Of a stretch of 64,000 bases of DNA, positions 21,915-34,941 are shown in pieces. This DNA is from Lepas anatifera (taxonomy: Eukaryota > Arthropoda > Thecostraca > Lepadidae), in assembly GCA_034440635.1 (NCBI GenBank), contig JAOTON010001928.1, positions 62,001 through 126,000 of the forward strand, read 5' to 3'. The notes beneath the pieces are model-generated. The model was given only the letters and a program-made list of their open reading frames with translations. It ran no database searches and had not been told where the DNA came from. How positions within the stretch are numbered: position 1 is the first letter of the stretch; every line of letters starts with the position of its first letter. The position numbers were made by a program, and so were the translations under genes.

Positions 21915-23410
21915 TATAACTCGGTAGCAAATAGGCTGAATTGGGTGAAAATCTGCAGGTATAGGTGAAATACCGTCGGAAAACCCATCATATTTTATAT
22001 TGTATCTCCTTTCTTCTCGTCATGCCCAGTCTTTGCTTAAGAAAACAAACATTATGCGTGTGTTTATATCTTTGATGATATGAAAAGAGGGAAAGCGTGG
22101 TGCAGTATGCAGAGACATGCTAATTTAGGAAAACATGGGCCTAGACAGGGGATTGAATGGAGCCATAATGAGAACACAAAACCTAAAACTCCAACATTGC
22201 GTTGTTATAATTATCAAACTGCTTAAAAACACTCGCCCATCAATCGAACTGTTTGGCTAACGTGCATTGTCACCGGCTTCTCCTGCGCCAGAGCGGCACC
22301 TGCCGAGGCCGCAGGCCGAGGTAGTAGTAGTAGTTGTTGCCTGTTCTGAGGACTGGTATCAGATAATTGAAACTTGCAGGAATGAAAGGCAGGAACCCAT
22401 AAAAAATCCCGACGGCTGCAGATTTTCGAATTTTGCAAAAACTTTTCCAAAATTTTGGATTATATTTTTATAATTTTTATTTTTCTATTTTTCTATTTTA
22501 AGTTTACAGCTCTCAAACTTACACTCTTTTACACACAATCAATTACCAGTTCTTGCTCAAAGTTTGAAGCAAAAAATCCAAATTTGTACTTCCAAAATGA
22601 TTTTTTTACATCCAACTTGTAGTGAAATGCATTACCAAAGTTATAAGTTCGAAATATCTGAAGATATAACGCTAGGTGTTCCAAACTGGATTTTTACAGA
22701 CAGAATGGTTTGTGCATTACTGCATAGACACTAAACTGAACCAAAAGCATAATTTTGAAGGTCAGTTTTGGCCCTTTTTCCAAAACATTGCAATTATGGC
22801 CTAAAACTTTAAAACCATAAAACTTTCAAAATTCTGCACATTTTTGAACGCAGTTTTCTTTGTTGAGATGGGTATTGTCATTACAACAACATATTTTAAA
22901 TGCAAATTTCTTAGTTAATGGGAAATTATTTTTCTACAAAAAATACAATGTTTTTTTGGTTTATTAGGAATTTAGGACTACATATTTCCAAATTTTCTTT
23001 TCGAAATTGGTACCAAAAAAAGCCCGGCTCAAGTTCTACAACCGTCTGCCTGACCATACCCGCGCGTCTCCCATAGGTTTTGAGCTATATGATGATAAAG
23101 ACTGAATTTGATGCGGTTTTCATAGGTTGTAATAGATTCATCACGTGATAAAGTGCCTTTATACTCAACTGAAATCTATGGCTCTCTCTATATTTGTAGT
23201 ATGGGAGATTATGAGCTCTGCCGTTTTTGTTTCATGACGCTCCGATGACTAGTTCGCTACTGAGGGCCAAAATACTTCGGTCACCTTTTTCCCGCAGCAG
23301 GAGTGACGTCATTCTGCCCTTCTTGCATGGAGCTTGTGTTCTGCGGCGGTAGGCTGCAGCCGGTGAATGCGTGCAAGAAAGGCATAACATTTCTATCCGA
23401 GTGCATGCAG

Positions 23411-23711
23411 CGTATCACTCGGCCGGCCGGTTGGCGGCCGTTCGGTAGGGTCCCGCTCGCAGTGGCGACTTGCGACGAATAAAAACCAAAATGGTGGTCA
23501 GGAACTGGTATGCTTGTTTGGTTTGTTGTGATTTGTTTCTTTATGGGTGCCCAAATCTTACTGTGTATGTGTGTGATACGTACGGTAAAAAGTGATGTGT
23601 TTTATGAGAGAGATAAGAGAGGCCCCACCACTTAAGCCTTCGGGCTTTTGCGTCAATCTCTTTGTTATACCCGTCATATTGTTTCCGTCCAATAAAATTT
23701 TATCATCTATC
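23411..23711 (+). mobile_element. Non-LTR retrotransposon 3' end (D0 copy)
   Basis: Starts in a GC-rich foldback (CGGCCGG ... CGGCCG) and ends CCAATAAAATTTTATCATC next to CTATC. The layout (GCCTTCGGGCTTTTGCGTC, then AATAAA close to the end) resembles LINE 3' UTRs. No reverse transcriptase coding remains. The other copies are in D1, D2 and D3. Confidence 0.5.
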
Positions 23712-23807
23712 CATAGGCGGATCCAGGATTGCCGATCGGAGGGGGCACCTCCGGGGGGGGGCCATCCGGACCAGGGGGACGCCACTTTTGACCGGCAAAA
23801 CCTATCA
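23712..23807 (+). mobile_element. 3'-truncated MITE
   Basis: Begins with the intact end CATAGGCGGATCCAGG and continues into the GACGCCACTTTTG motif of the MITE interior. At CCTATCAGGTGGGGCTAAGG it breaks directly into minisatellite units. Confidence 0.6.
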
Positions 23808-24521
23808 GGTGGGGCTAAGGAGCTCAAGCATAGGCGGATCCAGGACATCAGTACAGGTATTGGGCTAAAGAGCTCGGGCATAGGCGGATCCATGACATCA
23901 GTAAGGTCGTGGGGCTACGGACCTCGAGCATAGGTGGATCCAGGACATCAGTACAGGGGTGTGGCTAAGGAGCTCGAGCATGGGCGGATCCAGGACATCA
24001 GTAGGGGTAGAGCTAAGGAGCTGGAGCATTGGCGGATCCAGGACATCATTACGGGGATGGGCCTAAGGAGCTCGATCATAGGCGGATCCAGGACATCAGA
24101 ACGGGGTTGGAACTGGGGACCTCAAGCATAGGCGGATCCAGGACATCAGTACGGGAATGGGGCTAAGGAGCTCGAGCATAGGCGGACCCAGGACATCATT
24201 ACGGGGATGGGCCTAAGGAGCTCGATCATAGGCGGATCCAGGACATCAGAACGGGGTTGGAACTCGGGACCTCAAGCATAGTCGGATCTAGGACATCAGT
24301 ACGGGAATGGGGCTAAGGAGCTTGAGCATAGGCGGATCCTTGACAGTACGGAGGTTGGGCTACGGAGTTCGAGCATAGGCGGATCCAGGACATCAGTAAG
24401 GGGGTGGGGCTAAGGAGCTCGAGCATAAGCGGATCCAGGACATCAATATGGGGGTGAGGCTAAGGAGTTCGAGCATAGGCGGATCCAGGATATCAGTTCG
24501 GGGATGGGGTTAGGGAGCTCC
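23808..24521. repeat. 50-bp minisatellite array M6
   Basis: About 14 units. A block of about 150 bp (GATGGGCCTAAGGAGCTCGATC to GGAACTSGGGACCTCAAGC, with two base changes) is repeated in tandem, visible evidence of multi-unit exchange. Confidence 0.9.
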
Positions 24522-24791
24522 AGCATAGGCGGATCCAGGTTTACCGATAGAGGAGGCACCGTCCCGGGAGAAGGGGTGTAATCCGGAACATAGGGCGCCA
24601 CTTTTGAAACGCAAAATCCTTCCGATGGGCGCCGATTTTTGCATCTTAGGGGAAGGGGTGGGAAGTGACATTTCAGGGGGGCCATCGAATGTTTGAAGGG
24701 GCGCCGTGGCCATTTCAGGGGGCGCCGAGGATCGACCAAAGGGGGGAGGCACGTGCCCCTATGCCCCCCGCCGCCTTGAATTCACCTATTA
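24522..24791 (+). mobile_element. Second-type MITE (D0)
   Basis: About 270 bp from CATAGGCGGATCCAGG to CCTTGAATTCACCTATTA, the latter a diverged inverted version of the start. The interior (CGCCACTTTTGA, GACATTTCAGGGG, GGCCATTTCAGGGGGCGCC) is related to the A-unit MITE. Its left end is in phase with the last minisatellite unit. Confidence 0.6.
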
Positions 24792-25014
24792 GCTCCAGGC
24801 TCCCCACCATTGCCTCAAAACATCCTCTGCCAATGCTATAGCTGTAGGCATTTTAACATGGGGGGGGACAAGCCCACGAGCCTCGCCCCTTGTATCCGCT
24901 ATCGTATTTAGACATATAAATAATATATAAATCTCGTTGCACTCTATTCCATATTATCGAACAATATCAATAAGAGGAAATCGGTCATGCAGATTTTGAA
25001 TCTGGTCTTCAGGT

Positions 25015-25640
25015 CAATGAAGGTCTCTGCAAATGTGCAGTGAAACTAATGGAAACAAAGGCTATCCCGGTAGCCTACGGGTCGATTTTCTTGAAATTTT
25101 GTGAACAAGAAAAAAACTTGAAATGCAAACCACAAATAATGTCATAGTGAAGCTGCATTGCCCTGCGCATGCGCAGTAGAAATCTTAAACATAAGCCTTA
25201 AAGGTGAGGATATATCAGAAGAAGACATGAACAGAGGAGAGCCAACATGTTTAAATTTAGTGTGAAAGTTTTGTCACGCTTGCTTATTACAAAGGTTAGT
25301 GCGCATGCGCATTAGAACTTATGGTCAGGGAGGCTATCTCGGGAGCCAATAGACCGATTGGGCTTAAACTTTGCGAGTAATAGCAGAATACTACCTGCTA
25401 ATCCAAATTCACGGCTGTATGACACGGCATTGTTCTGCGCATGCGCAGTAGGATTTCTAAGGAATATTAGGCTATAAGGGATAGTTTAGACCAAGAGACA
25501 AACACACGACATACCAACATGCTTCAGTCAATTATAACGGTATCTTCGCTCTCATTCACTGCAGACTTTACTGCGCATGCGGACTGGGACTTAGGGTAAC
25601 CGAAGCTAACTCGGCAACAAATAGGCTGAATTGTGAGATG
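25015..25640 (+). repeat. 137-bp NRF1-type repeat block (D0)
   Basis: Palindromes at about 25026 (decayed, TGCAAATGTGCA), 25164, 25300, 25436 and 25572; spacing 136-138 bp. Three are perfect TGCGCATGCGCA. Confidence 0.7.
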
Positions 25641-26010
25641 TTCTCCGGGTATAGGTGAAATATGGTTGGCAAACCCATAATATTTTATATTGTATGTCCT
25701 TTCTTCTGGGCATACCCAGTCCTTAATTAACAAACCAAACTTTATACGTGTGTTTATTTATGTGATGACATGAACAGAGGGCAAACGTGGCGCAGTGTGC
25801 AGAGACATGTCAGTTTAGAAAAAAGGGCTTACACATGGGATTGAATGAAGTCATAATGAGAACACAAGACCTCAAGTCCTAACATCGCGTTAGTATATGT
25901 ATCATACTGCTGAAAACACTCGTCTGTCAATCGAACTGTTTGCCTAACGTACATTGTCACCGGCTTCTCCTGCGCCGGAGCGGCACCTGCCGAGGCCGCA
26001 GGCCGAGTTT

Positions 26011-26335
26011 GTCAGAAGCCGGTGACGAACGAAGTGAGAAACGGCTTCTATCCTGACAGTTTTTGTTCTCTGTTGTCCGTAGTAGTAGTAGTCAGAAGCC
26101 GGTGACGAACGAAGTAAGAAACGGCTTCTATTCTGACAGTTTTTCCGGTCTCGTCGTCGTTGTCAGAAGCCGGTGACGAACGAAGTAAGAAACGGCTTCT
26201 ATTCTGACAGTTTTTCCGGTCTCGTCGTCGTCGTTGTCTGTTGTCAGAAGCCGGTGACGAACGAAGTGAGAAACGGCTTCTATACTGACAGTTTTTCGTT
26301 CTCTGTTGTCCGTAGTAGTAGTAGTAGTTGTTGTC
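26011..26335 (+). repeat. Terminal tandem repeats R3
   Basis: Four A/B-type copies of the AGAAGCCGGTGAC hairpin repeat, with GTC or TAG triplet spacers. They follow the 3' module of the previous unit directly (...GGCCGAGTTT then GTCAGAAGCC). Confidence 0.8.
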
Positions 26336-27854
26336 TGTTCTGAGGACTGGTATCAGATACTTGAAACTTGCAGGGACGAAAGGCAGGAACCCATAAAAAA
26401 TCCCGACGGCTGCAGATTTTCGAATCTTGCCAAAACTTTTCAAAAATTTTGGATTATATATTTCTAAACTTTTATTTTTCTATTTTTCTATTTTTAGTCT
26501 ACAGTTTTCAAACTTACACTCTTTTACACACGAACAATTACCAGTTGTTGCTCAAAGTTTGAAGCAAAAATTTAAATTTGTACTTCCAAAATGATTTTTT
26601 GAAACTTTTACCTCCAACTTGTAGTGAAATGCATTACCAAAGTTATAAGTTCGAAATATCTGAAGATATGATGCTAGGTGTTCCAAACTGGATTTTTATA
26701 GACAGAATGGACTCTGCATTACTGCATAGGCCCTAAACTGAACCAAAAGCATAATTTTGAAGGTCAGTTTTGGCCCTTTTTCCAGAACATTGCAATTATT
26801 GCCTAAAATTTTAAAACCATATAACTTTCAAAATTCTGGACATTTTTGAACGCAGTTTTCTTTGTTGAGATGGGTATTGTCATTACAACAACATATTCTA
26901 AATGCAAATTTCTGAGTTAATGGGAAATATTTTTCTGCAAAAATACAATATTTTTTTGTTTTTTGGGAATTTATGACTATATATTTACAAATTTTCTTTT
27001 CGAAATTGGTACCAAAAAAAGCCTGGCTCAAGCTCTACAACCGTCTGCCTGACCATACCCGCGCGTCTCCCATAGGTTTTGAGCTATATGATGATAAAGA
27101 CTGAATTTGATGCGGTTTTCATAGGTTGTAATAGATTTATCACGCGACAAAGTGCCTTTATACTCAACTGAGATATATGGATCTCTCTATACTTGTAGTA
27201 TGAGAAATTATGAGCTCTGCCGTTTTTGTTTCATGACGCTCCGACGACTAGTTCGCCACTGAGGGGCAAAATACTTCGGTCTCGTTTTTCCCGCAGCAGT
27301 AGTGACGTCATTCTGCCCTTCTTACATGGACCTTCTGTGCTGGGGCAGTAGGCTGCAGCCGGTAAATGCGTGCAAGAAAGGCATAAAATTTCTATCCGAG
27401 TGTATACAGCGGGTGGTTAGCCGGTCGGGGCGGACGGGAACCTGACTAGAGGGCAGAGGGTGCCGAGGCTTGTTTAGAGATCGGAGGAAGTGAGCAGTAA
27501 TGCCCTCAGGCATCTAGGGAACGGTAGCAGGGTCCAGAGGCGTGCTGAGATAGCTCATAGGAGACATTTCGGACGGGGGAGCAGTGAGGATGGGGGCTGG
27601 TACGGTACTGGAGCCTTCCCCGCGATTGACTCGGAACAGCTTCTGTGTTTGTATTAACCATAGATATTCTGACATGGGGGGGGAGTTCAGCCCCTAGCTC
27701 CGCCCATTGTATCAACCACCATTTGAATAGCCACCATGTATGTATATTAGCATATGAAAGATTGAAGATTTCGTTGCACTCAGTACCAAATTACCGAAAA
27801 ATATCAATGAGAGCCAATCGACCATGCAGATTTCGAATGTGGTATTCAGGTCAA

Positions 27855-28460
27855 CAAACGGTCACTGCGCATGCGCACTGGATTTAATGGTAACATAGGC
27901 TATCTCGGCAACCTACGGGTCGATTTTTTTGACATTTTGTGAACAAAAGAATAGCACGAAATATAAGTCAAAAATGTCATTGAAGCTGCACTGCTCTGCG
28001 CATGCGCAGAAGAAATTATGAAATAAGCCTGAAAGGCTAGGATATTTCAGAGGAGGATCTGAACAGAGGGAAAGCCAACGTGCTTAAATTTAGCATGAAT
28101 GTTTTGTCACCCTTCGTAACAACAAAAGTCAGTGCGCATGCGCATTAGAACTCATGGTCATGGAGGCTATCTCGGGAGCCAATAGACCGATTTCGCTCAA
28201 ATTTTTGCGAGTAAAAGCAGAATATCATCTGCTAATCCTAATTGATGGCATTATGACGCCGCACTATTATGCGCATGTGCAGTAGGAATTCTAGGGAATA
28301 ATAGGCTATAAGGGATCATTTAGACCAGGAGACAAACAAACGGCATATTGACATGCTTCAGTCAACTATAACGTTATCTTTGCTCTTAATCACTGAAGAC
28401 GTTACTGCGCATGCGGACTGGGACTTAGGGTAACCGAAGCTAACTCGTTAATAAATTGGC
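27855..28460 (+). repeat. 137-bp NRF1-type repeat block (B3)
   Basis: Sites at 27865, 27997, 28133, 28270 (TGCGCATGTGCA) and 28406; spacing 132-137 bp. Confidence 0.7.
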
Positions 28461-30013
28461 TGAATTGGGTGAAAATCTGCAGGTATAGGTGAATTACGGT
28501 CGGGAAACCCATCATATTTTATATTGTATCTCCTTTCTTCTGGTCATTCCCAGTCTTTACTTAACAAAACAACCATTATACGTGAGTTTATTTATTTGAT
28601 GACATGAACAGAGGGCAAACGTGGCGCAGTGTGCAGAGACATGCTAATTTAGGAAAACATGGGCTTACAAAGGGGATTGAATGGAGTCATAACGAGAACA
28701 CAAGACCTAAAGTCCGAAAATTGTGTGGTATAAGTATCATACTGCTGAAAACACTCGCCTGTCAATCGAACTGTTTGCCTAACGTACATTGTCACCGGCT
28801 TCTCCTGCGCCGGAGCGGCACCTGCCGAGGCCGCAGGCCGAGGTTGTTGTTGTTGTTGTCTGTTCTGAGCGCTGGTATGAGAGACCTAAAACTTTTGTGA
28901 ATAGAAGTTACTTCCAAATGAATAAGCACCACGGTTGTCAATTTTCAAAACTTTTAAAATTTTGCCCAGAATTTTGCATTATGTGATTTTTAACTTTTAT
29001 TTTTCTATTTTTTGCTAATTCATCTAGACTCTTCATACTTGCACCCTTTTACAGGAGGGAAATTTGTAGTTTACAGAAAATGTTGGAAAGAAAAAGCTTT
29101 AAATTTAGGGCTCTAAATTAGCTTTTAAACTTTGCACCTTAAATTTGGCATGAAACTCATGGTCTAAACTACAGGCTCGAAATATCTGAAGCTACAGCAT
29201 GTCAGGTTCTGAGTCAAATATCAACTTAACGGCCGGTTTGTGCAGTACTGCACAAACACAGAAACAAAACAAAAACGGAAATTTAAGGGTCCTTTTTGGC
29301 CCATTCCGTGAAGGTCTGCATTTCCCAAAATATCATTCAAACGCTTATATCTTCCGATCTAATTGATAAAAATTAATTCCTATTTCAGATAATAAGAGAG
29401 AATAGCCTCCTTTATTATATATTTAGAGATAAAAACTTTCAGACAGAAACTTTTTATTTTATAGGCAAAAATAAAATATAAGTTTTTAAAATTTTTATTC
29501 TCGGCCCCCTGGTTTCCAGACCATGATAGCTACGGTATTGAACTTAACACGGCTGGATAGAAAACTTCGTTGCCCTCATTTTTCTCACTCATACCCCCCC
29601 TTATCTCTTACGGCTTCCGCGCTATAAGCCGTAAAGTACATTTCAAAGTGGTAATTTTATCAGTTCATTTTTGCTTCACACCGGGGTTTAGGGTGGTTAG
29701 AGTCATTGGAGGGAAATGAAATTTTGCATGCAGCTAGGTAAGAGACATATGTCGACATTCCATCTGCATAGATATCAATGAAACACCAAGTTATCTTTAC
29801 AAACATGCCGTTTCTCCACGCAACGTTGTAGCAAATCACCACGCGTCACCCGTGCGTCCACGCCGCGGCAACGCCGGCGATCGGCGCGGCCGTGTCTGTT
29901 TATTTATGGTGTGGTAAAAAAGTAACCATTACTACCCATAATGCATCACAAGTAATTAGAGTACCGTAAAAGTCCGAGTTTACAATAAGAGTATTATGTT
30001 TCTGTTTTTGGAC

Positions 30014-30435
30014 CATGGGTGGATCCAGGGAATAAGTAGGCTAGGTGCCCTCCCTCACCCTTTTCCCCCATCCCCCTCCCCCAACCCCCAATTGACCATC
30101 GGCGCCCTCTGAAATTGTAAAGACACGCCTCTCAAGGTCGATGACGCTCCCTGAAATGTCGCTTCCCATACGCGGATCCAGGATTGCCTATCGGGAGCGA
30201 GGTGGAAGGGGAAATTTCCTGGTGGGCGCTATCTACACCAGGGACGCCACTTTTGGCCGGAAAACCTATCAAGTAGGCGCTAAAACCTATCAGTAGACTC
30301 CGATACCTGCATCTCGGGGAAAACGACATTTCAGGGGGTGCCATCGAACTTTCCAGGGGTTTCCGGGACAATTTCAGGGGGCGCTAAGATTCTATGGGGG
30401 GCACCTGTCCCCTTTCCCCCTTGGATCCGCCTATG
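30014..30435. mobile_element. hAT-like MITE with inverted half-copy (A6)
   Basis: Inverted half from 30014, forward element from about 30167 to GGATCCGCCTATG at 30435. Confidence 0.6.
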
Positions 30436-30469
30436 TCGTTTCGGGGGGGCACGGAGGTGGGGTCGTTAC

Positions 30470-32445
30470 GGGTGTGGGGGTAAGGAGCTCGAGCATAAGC
30501 GGATCCAGGACATCAGCATGGGGGTACGGGCTAAAGAGTTCGAGCATAGGCAGACCCAGGACATCAGTACGAGGGTGGGGCTAGGGAGTTAGAGCATAGG
30601 CGGATCCAGGACATCGGTACAAGGGTCGGGCTAGGGAGTTAGAGCATAGGCGGATCCAGGACATTAGTACGGGGATGGGGCTAAGCAGCTGAGCATTAGC
30701 AGATTCAGGACATCAGTACGGGGTGAGACTCGGGAGTTCCAGCATAGGCGGATCCAGGACATCAGTAGGGGGGTAGGGGCTACGGAGTTTGAGCATAGGC
30801 GGATCCAGGATATTAGAACGGGGATGGGGCTAAGGAGATCGAGCATAGGCGGATCTAGAACATCTGTACGCTGGTGGAGATACGGAGCTCGAGCATAGGC
30901 TGATCCAGGACATCAGTATGGGTGTGGGGCTAAGGAGCTCGAGCAGAGACGGATCTAGGACATCAGTACGGCGGTGGGGCTAAAGGGCTTGAGTGTAGGC
31001 GGATCAAGGACATCAGTACGCGGGTGAAGCTAAGGAGCTCGAGCATAAGCGGATCCAGGACATCAGAACGTGGGTAGGGGCTAAAGAGTTCGCGCATAGG
31101 CGGATTTAGGATATCAGTACGGGGGTGGGGCTAAGAAGCTCGAGCATAAGCGGATTCAGCTGATCAGTACGGGGGGTGGGGCTCGGGAGCACGAGCATAG
31201 GCGGATCTAGGACATCAGTACGGTGGTGGGGCTCGGGTGTTCCAGCATAGGCGGATCCAGGACATTAGTAGGGTGGTAGGGGCTAAAGAGTTCGAGTATA
31301 GGCGAATCCAGGGCAGTACGGAGGTGGGGCTACTGAGTTCGAGCATAGGCAGATCCAGGACATCAGTTCGGGGGTGGGGCTAAGGAGCTCGAGCATAGGC
31401 GGATCCAGGATATCAGTGCAGGGGTGTGGCTCCGGTGCTCGAGTAAAGGCGGATCCATGACATCAGTGGGGGGGGTAGGGGCTACGGAGTTCGAGCATAG
31501 GCGGATCCAGGATATCAGTAAGAAGGTGGGGTAAGGAGCTCGAGCATAGGCGGATCCAGGACATCAGTAGGGGGTAGGGGCTAAGGAGTTCGAGCATAGG
31601 CGGATCCAGGACATCAGTACGGAGGTGGGGCTAAAATGTTCGAGCATAGGCGGATCCAGGACATCAGTACGGGGGTGGGGCTAAGGAGCTCCAGCAAAGG
31701 CGGATCCAGGCCTCAGTACGGGGGTGGGGCTAAGGAGCTGGGGCATAGGCGGATCCAGGACATCAGTACGGGGGTGGGGCTAAGGAGATCGAGCATAGGT
31801 GGATCCAGGACATCTGTACGGGGGTGGGGCTAAAGAGCTCGAGCAGAGGCGGATCCAGGGCATCAGTACGGGGGTGGGGCTAAGGGGTTCGAGTATAGGC
31901 GGATAAAGTACATCAGTACAGAGGTGGGGCTAAGGAGTTCAAGCATAAGCGGATCCAGGACATCAGCACAGGGGTAGGGGCTAAAGAGTTCGAGCATAGG
32001 CGGATCCAGGACATCAGTACGGGTGTGGGGCTAAGGAGCTCGAGCATAAGCGGAACCAGGATATCAGTACGGGGGTAGAGGCTAAGGAGTTTGAGCATAG
32101 GCGGATCCAGCATATCGGTACGGGGATTGGGCTAAGGAGATCCAGCATAGGCGGATCCAGGAGATCAGTACGGGGGTGGGGCTAAGGAGCTCGAGCATAA
32201 GCGGCTTCAGGACATCAGTACGTGGGTGGGGCTCGGGAGCTCAAGCATAGGCGGATCCAGGACATCAGTAGGGGTAGGGGCTAAGGAGTTCAAGCATAGG
32301 CGGATCCAGGGCAGTATAGAGGTGGGGCTACGGAGTTCGAGCATAGGCAGATCAAGGACATTTGTAAGCGGGTGGGGTAAGGAGCTCGAGCATGGGCGGA
32401 TCCAGGACATCAGTTCGGTCGTGGGGCTGAGGTCTCGAGCTGGGG
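30470..32445. repeat. 50-bp minisatellite array M7
   Basis: About 39 units with the same first and last variants as M1 and M2. Confidence 0.9.
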
Positions 32446-34040
32446 CATAACTCGGTAAGAAATAGGCTGAATTGGGTGAAAATCTGCAGGTATAGGTGAA
32501 ATACCGTCGGAAAACCCATCATATTTTATATTGTATTTTCTTTCTTCTCGTCATGCCCAGTCTTTGCTTGACAAAACAAACATTATGCGTGTGTTTATTT
32601 CTTTGATGATATGAACAGAGGGCAAGCGTGGTGCAGTATGCAGAGACATGCTAATTTAGGAAAACATGGGCCTAGACAGGGGATTGAATGGAGCCATAAT
32701 GAGAACACAAAACCTAAAACTCCAACATTGCGTTGTTATAAGTATCAAACTGCTGAAAAAAACTCGCCTGTCAATCGAACTGTTTGGCTAACGTACATTG
32801 TCACCGGCTTCTCCTGCGCCAGAGCAGCACCTGCCGAGGCCGCAGGCCGAGGTTGTCTGTTGTTGTTGTTGTCTGTTCTGAGCGCTGGTATCAGAGACCT
32901 AAAACTTTTGTGGATAGAAGGCACTTCCAAATGAATAAGCACCACGGTTTTCAATTTTCAAAATTTTCAAAATTTTGCCCAGAATTTTGCATTATGTGAT
33001 TTTTAACTTTTATTTTTCTATTTTTTCCTAATTCATCTACAGTCTTCAAACTTGCACCCTTTTACGTCAGGGAAATTTGTAGATCACACAAAAAGTTTGA
33101 AAGAAAAAGTTATAAATTTAAGGCTCCAAATTAGCTTTTAAACTTTGCACCCTAAATTTGGCATAAAACTCATAGTCTAAACTACAGGCTCGAAATATCT
33201 GAAGCTACAGCAGTTCAGGTTCTGAGTCAAATACCAATTTAAAGGCCGGTTTGTGCAGTACTGCACAAACACAGAAACAAAACAAAAACGGAAGTTTAAG
33301 GGTCCTTTTTGGCCCATTCTGCGAAGGTCTGCATTTCCCAAAATATCAGTCAAACCTTTATATCTTCCGATCTAATTAAGATAAATTAGTTCCCATTTCA
33401 GATAATAAAAGGGAATAGCCTCCTTTATTATATATTTAGAGATAAAAACTTTCAGGCCGAAACTTTTTATTTTAGAGGCAAAAATAAAATATAAGTTTTT
33501 TTAATTTTTATTCTCAGCCCCCTGGTTTCCAGACCGTGATAGCTACGGTATTGAACGTAACACGGCTGGATAAAAAACTTCGTTGCCGTCATTTTTCTCA
33601 CTCATACCCCCCACTTATCTCTTACGGCTTCCGCGCTATCAGCCGTAAAATACATTTCAAGGTGGTAATTTTATCGGTTCATTTTTTCTTCACACCAGGA
33701 TTTCGAATGGTTAATATAGATGGAAGTGAATGAAATTCGGCAAAAAGCTAGTTGAAAGACATATCTTGCCATCGCAACACAATGCATATCATAGCAACAA
33801 CAGTGTACCTTTAATTAAATGTAATACACAATTCTAGTAAGTTTTCCGCTCGAAACCTCACCCCGCCGTTCGGCCGTAGCGTGGCTGCGGGCGGCGCACT
33901 GGTAGCTGCTATGCGAGACAGATACCATAGCTATCTACGCATGCTATAGACCAGCGCGAATGCCCGGTGGTGGCAGGGTAGTCTGTCTTTCGGCTCCTCT
34001 ACTCGTGCGGCGGGTGCGTTCTCTATTAGATATTCATATC

Positions 34041-34350
34041 AGTCGGACGGCCGGGTGGCAGCCGTGCGGTAGGGTCCCGCTCGCTGCGGCGACTTGCGAC
34101 GAATAAAAAACAAAATGGTGGTCAGGAACTGGTTTGCTTGTTTGGTTTGTTGTGTTTTGTTGTTTCTTTATGTGTGTCCAAATCTTACTGTGTATGTGTG
34201 TGATAGGTCCGGTAAAAGTGATGTGTTTTATGAGAGAGATAAAAGAGGCCCCACCACTTAAGCCTTCGGGGTTTTGCGTCAATCTATTTGTTATACCTGT
34301 CATATTGTCTCCGTCCAATAAAAGTTTATCATCTGTCCATCTATCTACCC
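34041..34350 (+). mobile_element. Non-LTR retrotransposon 3' end (D1)
   Basis: Begins at a foldback (ACGGCCG ... CAGCCGT; perfect ACGGCCG/CGGCCGT in D2) and ends CCAATAAAAGTTTATCATC followed by a CTAT-type simple tail (CATCTATCTACCC). The 93-94 codon minus-strand frame seen in D1-D3 is preserved only because the copies are recent. Confidence 0.5.
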
Positions 34351-34497
34351 ACTAGTTAATGCATCCTCTAACCATAGGTAGCACTGGCCAAAGGATCCAC
34401 CGTTGCACACCATTTCTTTCCCAGCCGAATAAACCTCTTTGTGGTGATACCATGACACGTGACTCCTTGCACTCCCTGCTTAAATAAACTTAATAAG
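34351..34497. other. D-unit spacer between retrotransposon end and minisatellite
   Basis: About 147 bp (GCCGAATAAACCTCTTTGTGG, CTTAAATAAACTTAATAAG) with several AATAAA motifs, shared by D1-D3. Possibly another retrotransposon 3' remnant; no gene. Confidence 0.4.
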
Positions 34498-34941
34498 CAG
34501 TGGCGGATCCAGGCCATTAGTATGGGGGTGGGGCTAAGGAGCTCCAGCATAGGCGGATCCAGGACGTCAGTTCGGGGGTGGGGTTAAGGAGCTCGAGCAT
34601 AGGCTGACCCAGTACATCAGTACGGGCGTGGGCTAAGGAGATCGAGCATAGGCGAATCCAGGACATCAGCACGGAGGTGGGGCTAAGGAGCTCGAGCATA
34701 GGTGGATCCAGGACATCAGTACGGGGTGGGGTAAGGAGCTCGAGCATAGGCGGATGCAGGACAGTACGAAGGTGGGGCTACGGAGTTCGAGCATAGGCGG
34801 ATCCAGGACATCAGTTCGGAGGTGGGGCTGAGGAGCTCGAGCATAGGCGAATCCAGGACATCAGTACGGGGATGGGTCTCAGGAGTTGGAGCATTAGCGG
34901 ATCCAGGATATCAGTTCGGTGGTGGGGCTAAGGAGCTTGAG
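34498..34941. repeat. 50-bp minisatellite array M8
   Basis: About nine units. The first unit opens CAGTGGCGGATCCAGG, a canonical hAT-type terminus; later units have CATAGGCGGATCCAGG. Confidence 0.85.

Larger units (their letters stand above)
19419..22322 (+). repeat. Unit A5
   Basis: A unit with a shortened MITE and the shortest A-type minisatellite (M5). The body (19420-20600) carries D-like variants (TTTGAAAAAAGTTATAAATTTAAGG), so it sits between the A and D bodies. 3' module at 22269-22322. Confidence 0.7.
22323..26009 (+). repeat. Unit B2/D0, hybrid
   Basis: Begins as a B unit (body 22330-23410, with CRE TGACGTCA near 23300). At GTGCATGCAGCG it switches to the D layout: retrotransposon 3' end, truncated MITE, minisatellite M6, second-type MITE, 137-bp repeats, tail, head and 3' module (25956-26009). 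The switch point is a single sharp junction near 23411. Confidence 0.7.
26010..28844 (+). repeat. Unit B3
   Basis: Terminal repeats R3, B body (about 26335-27110), promoter-like stretch (27110-27760), 137-bp repeats, tail, tRNA-like head (28619 onwards, TGGCGCAGTGTGCAGAG) and 3' module (28791-28844). Confidence 0.7.
28845..32853 (+). repeat. Unit A6
   Basis: Complete A unit: TTG run, body (28860-30010), MITE pair, minisatellite M7, tail, head (about 32627) and 3' module (32800-32853). Confidence 0.7.
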
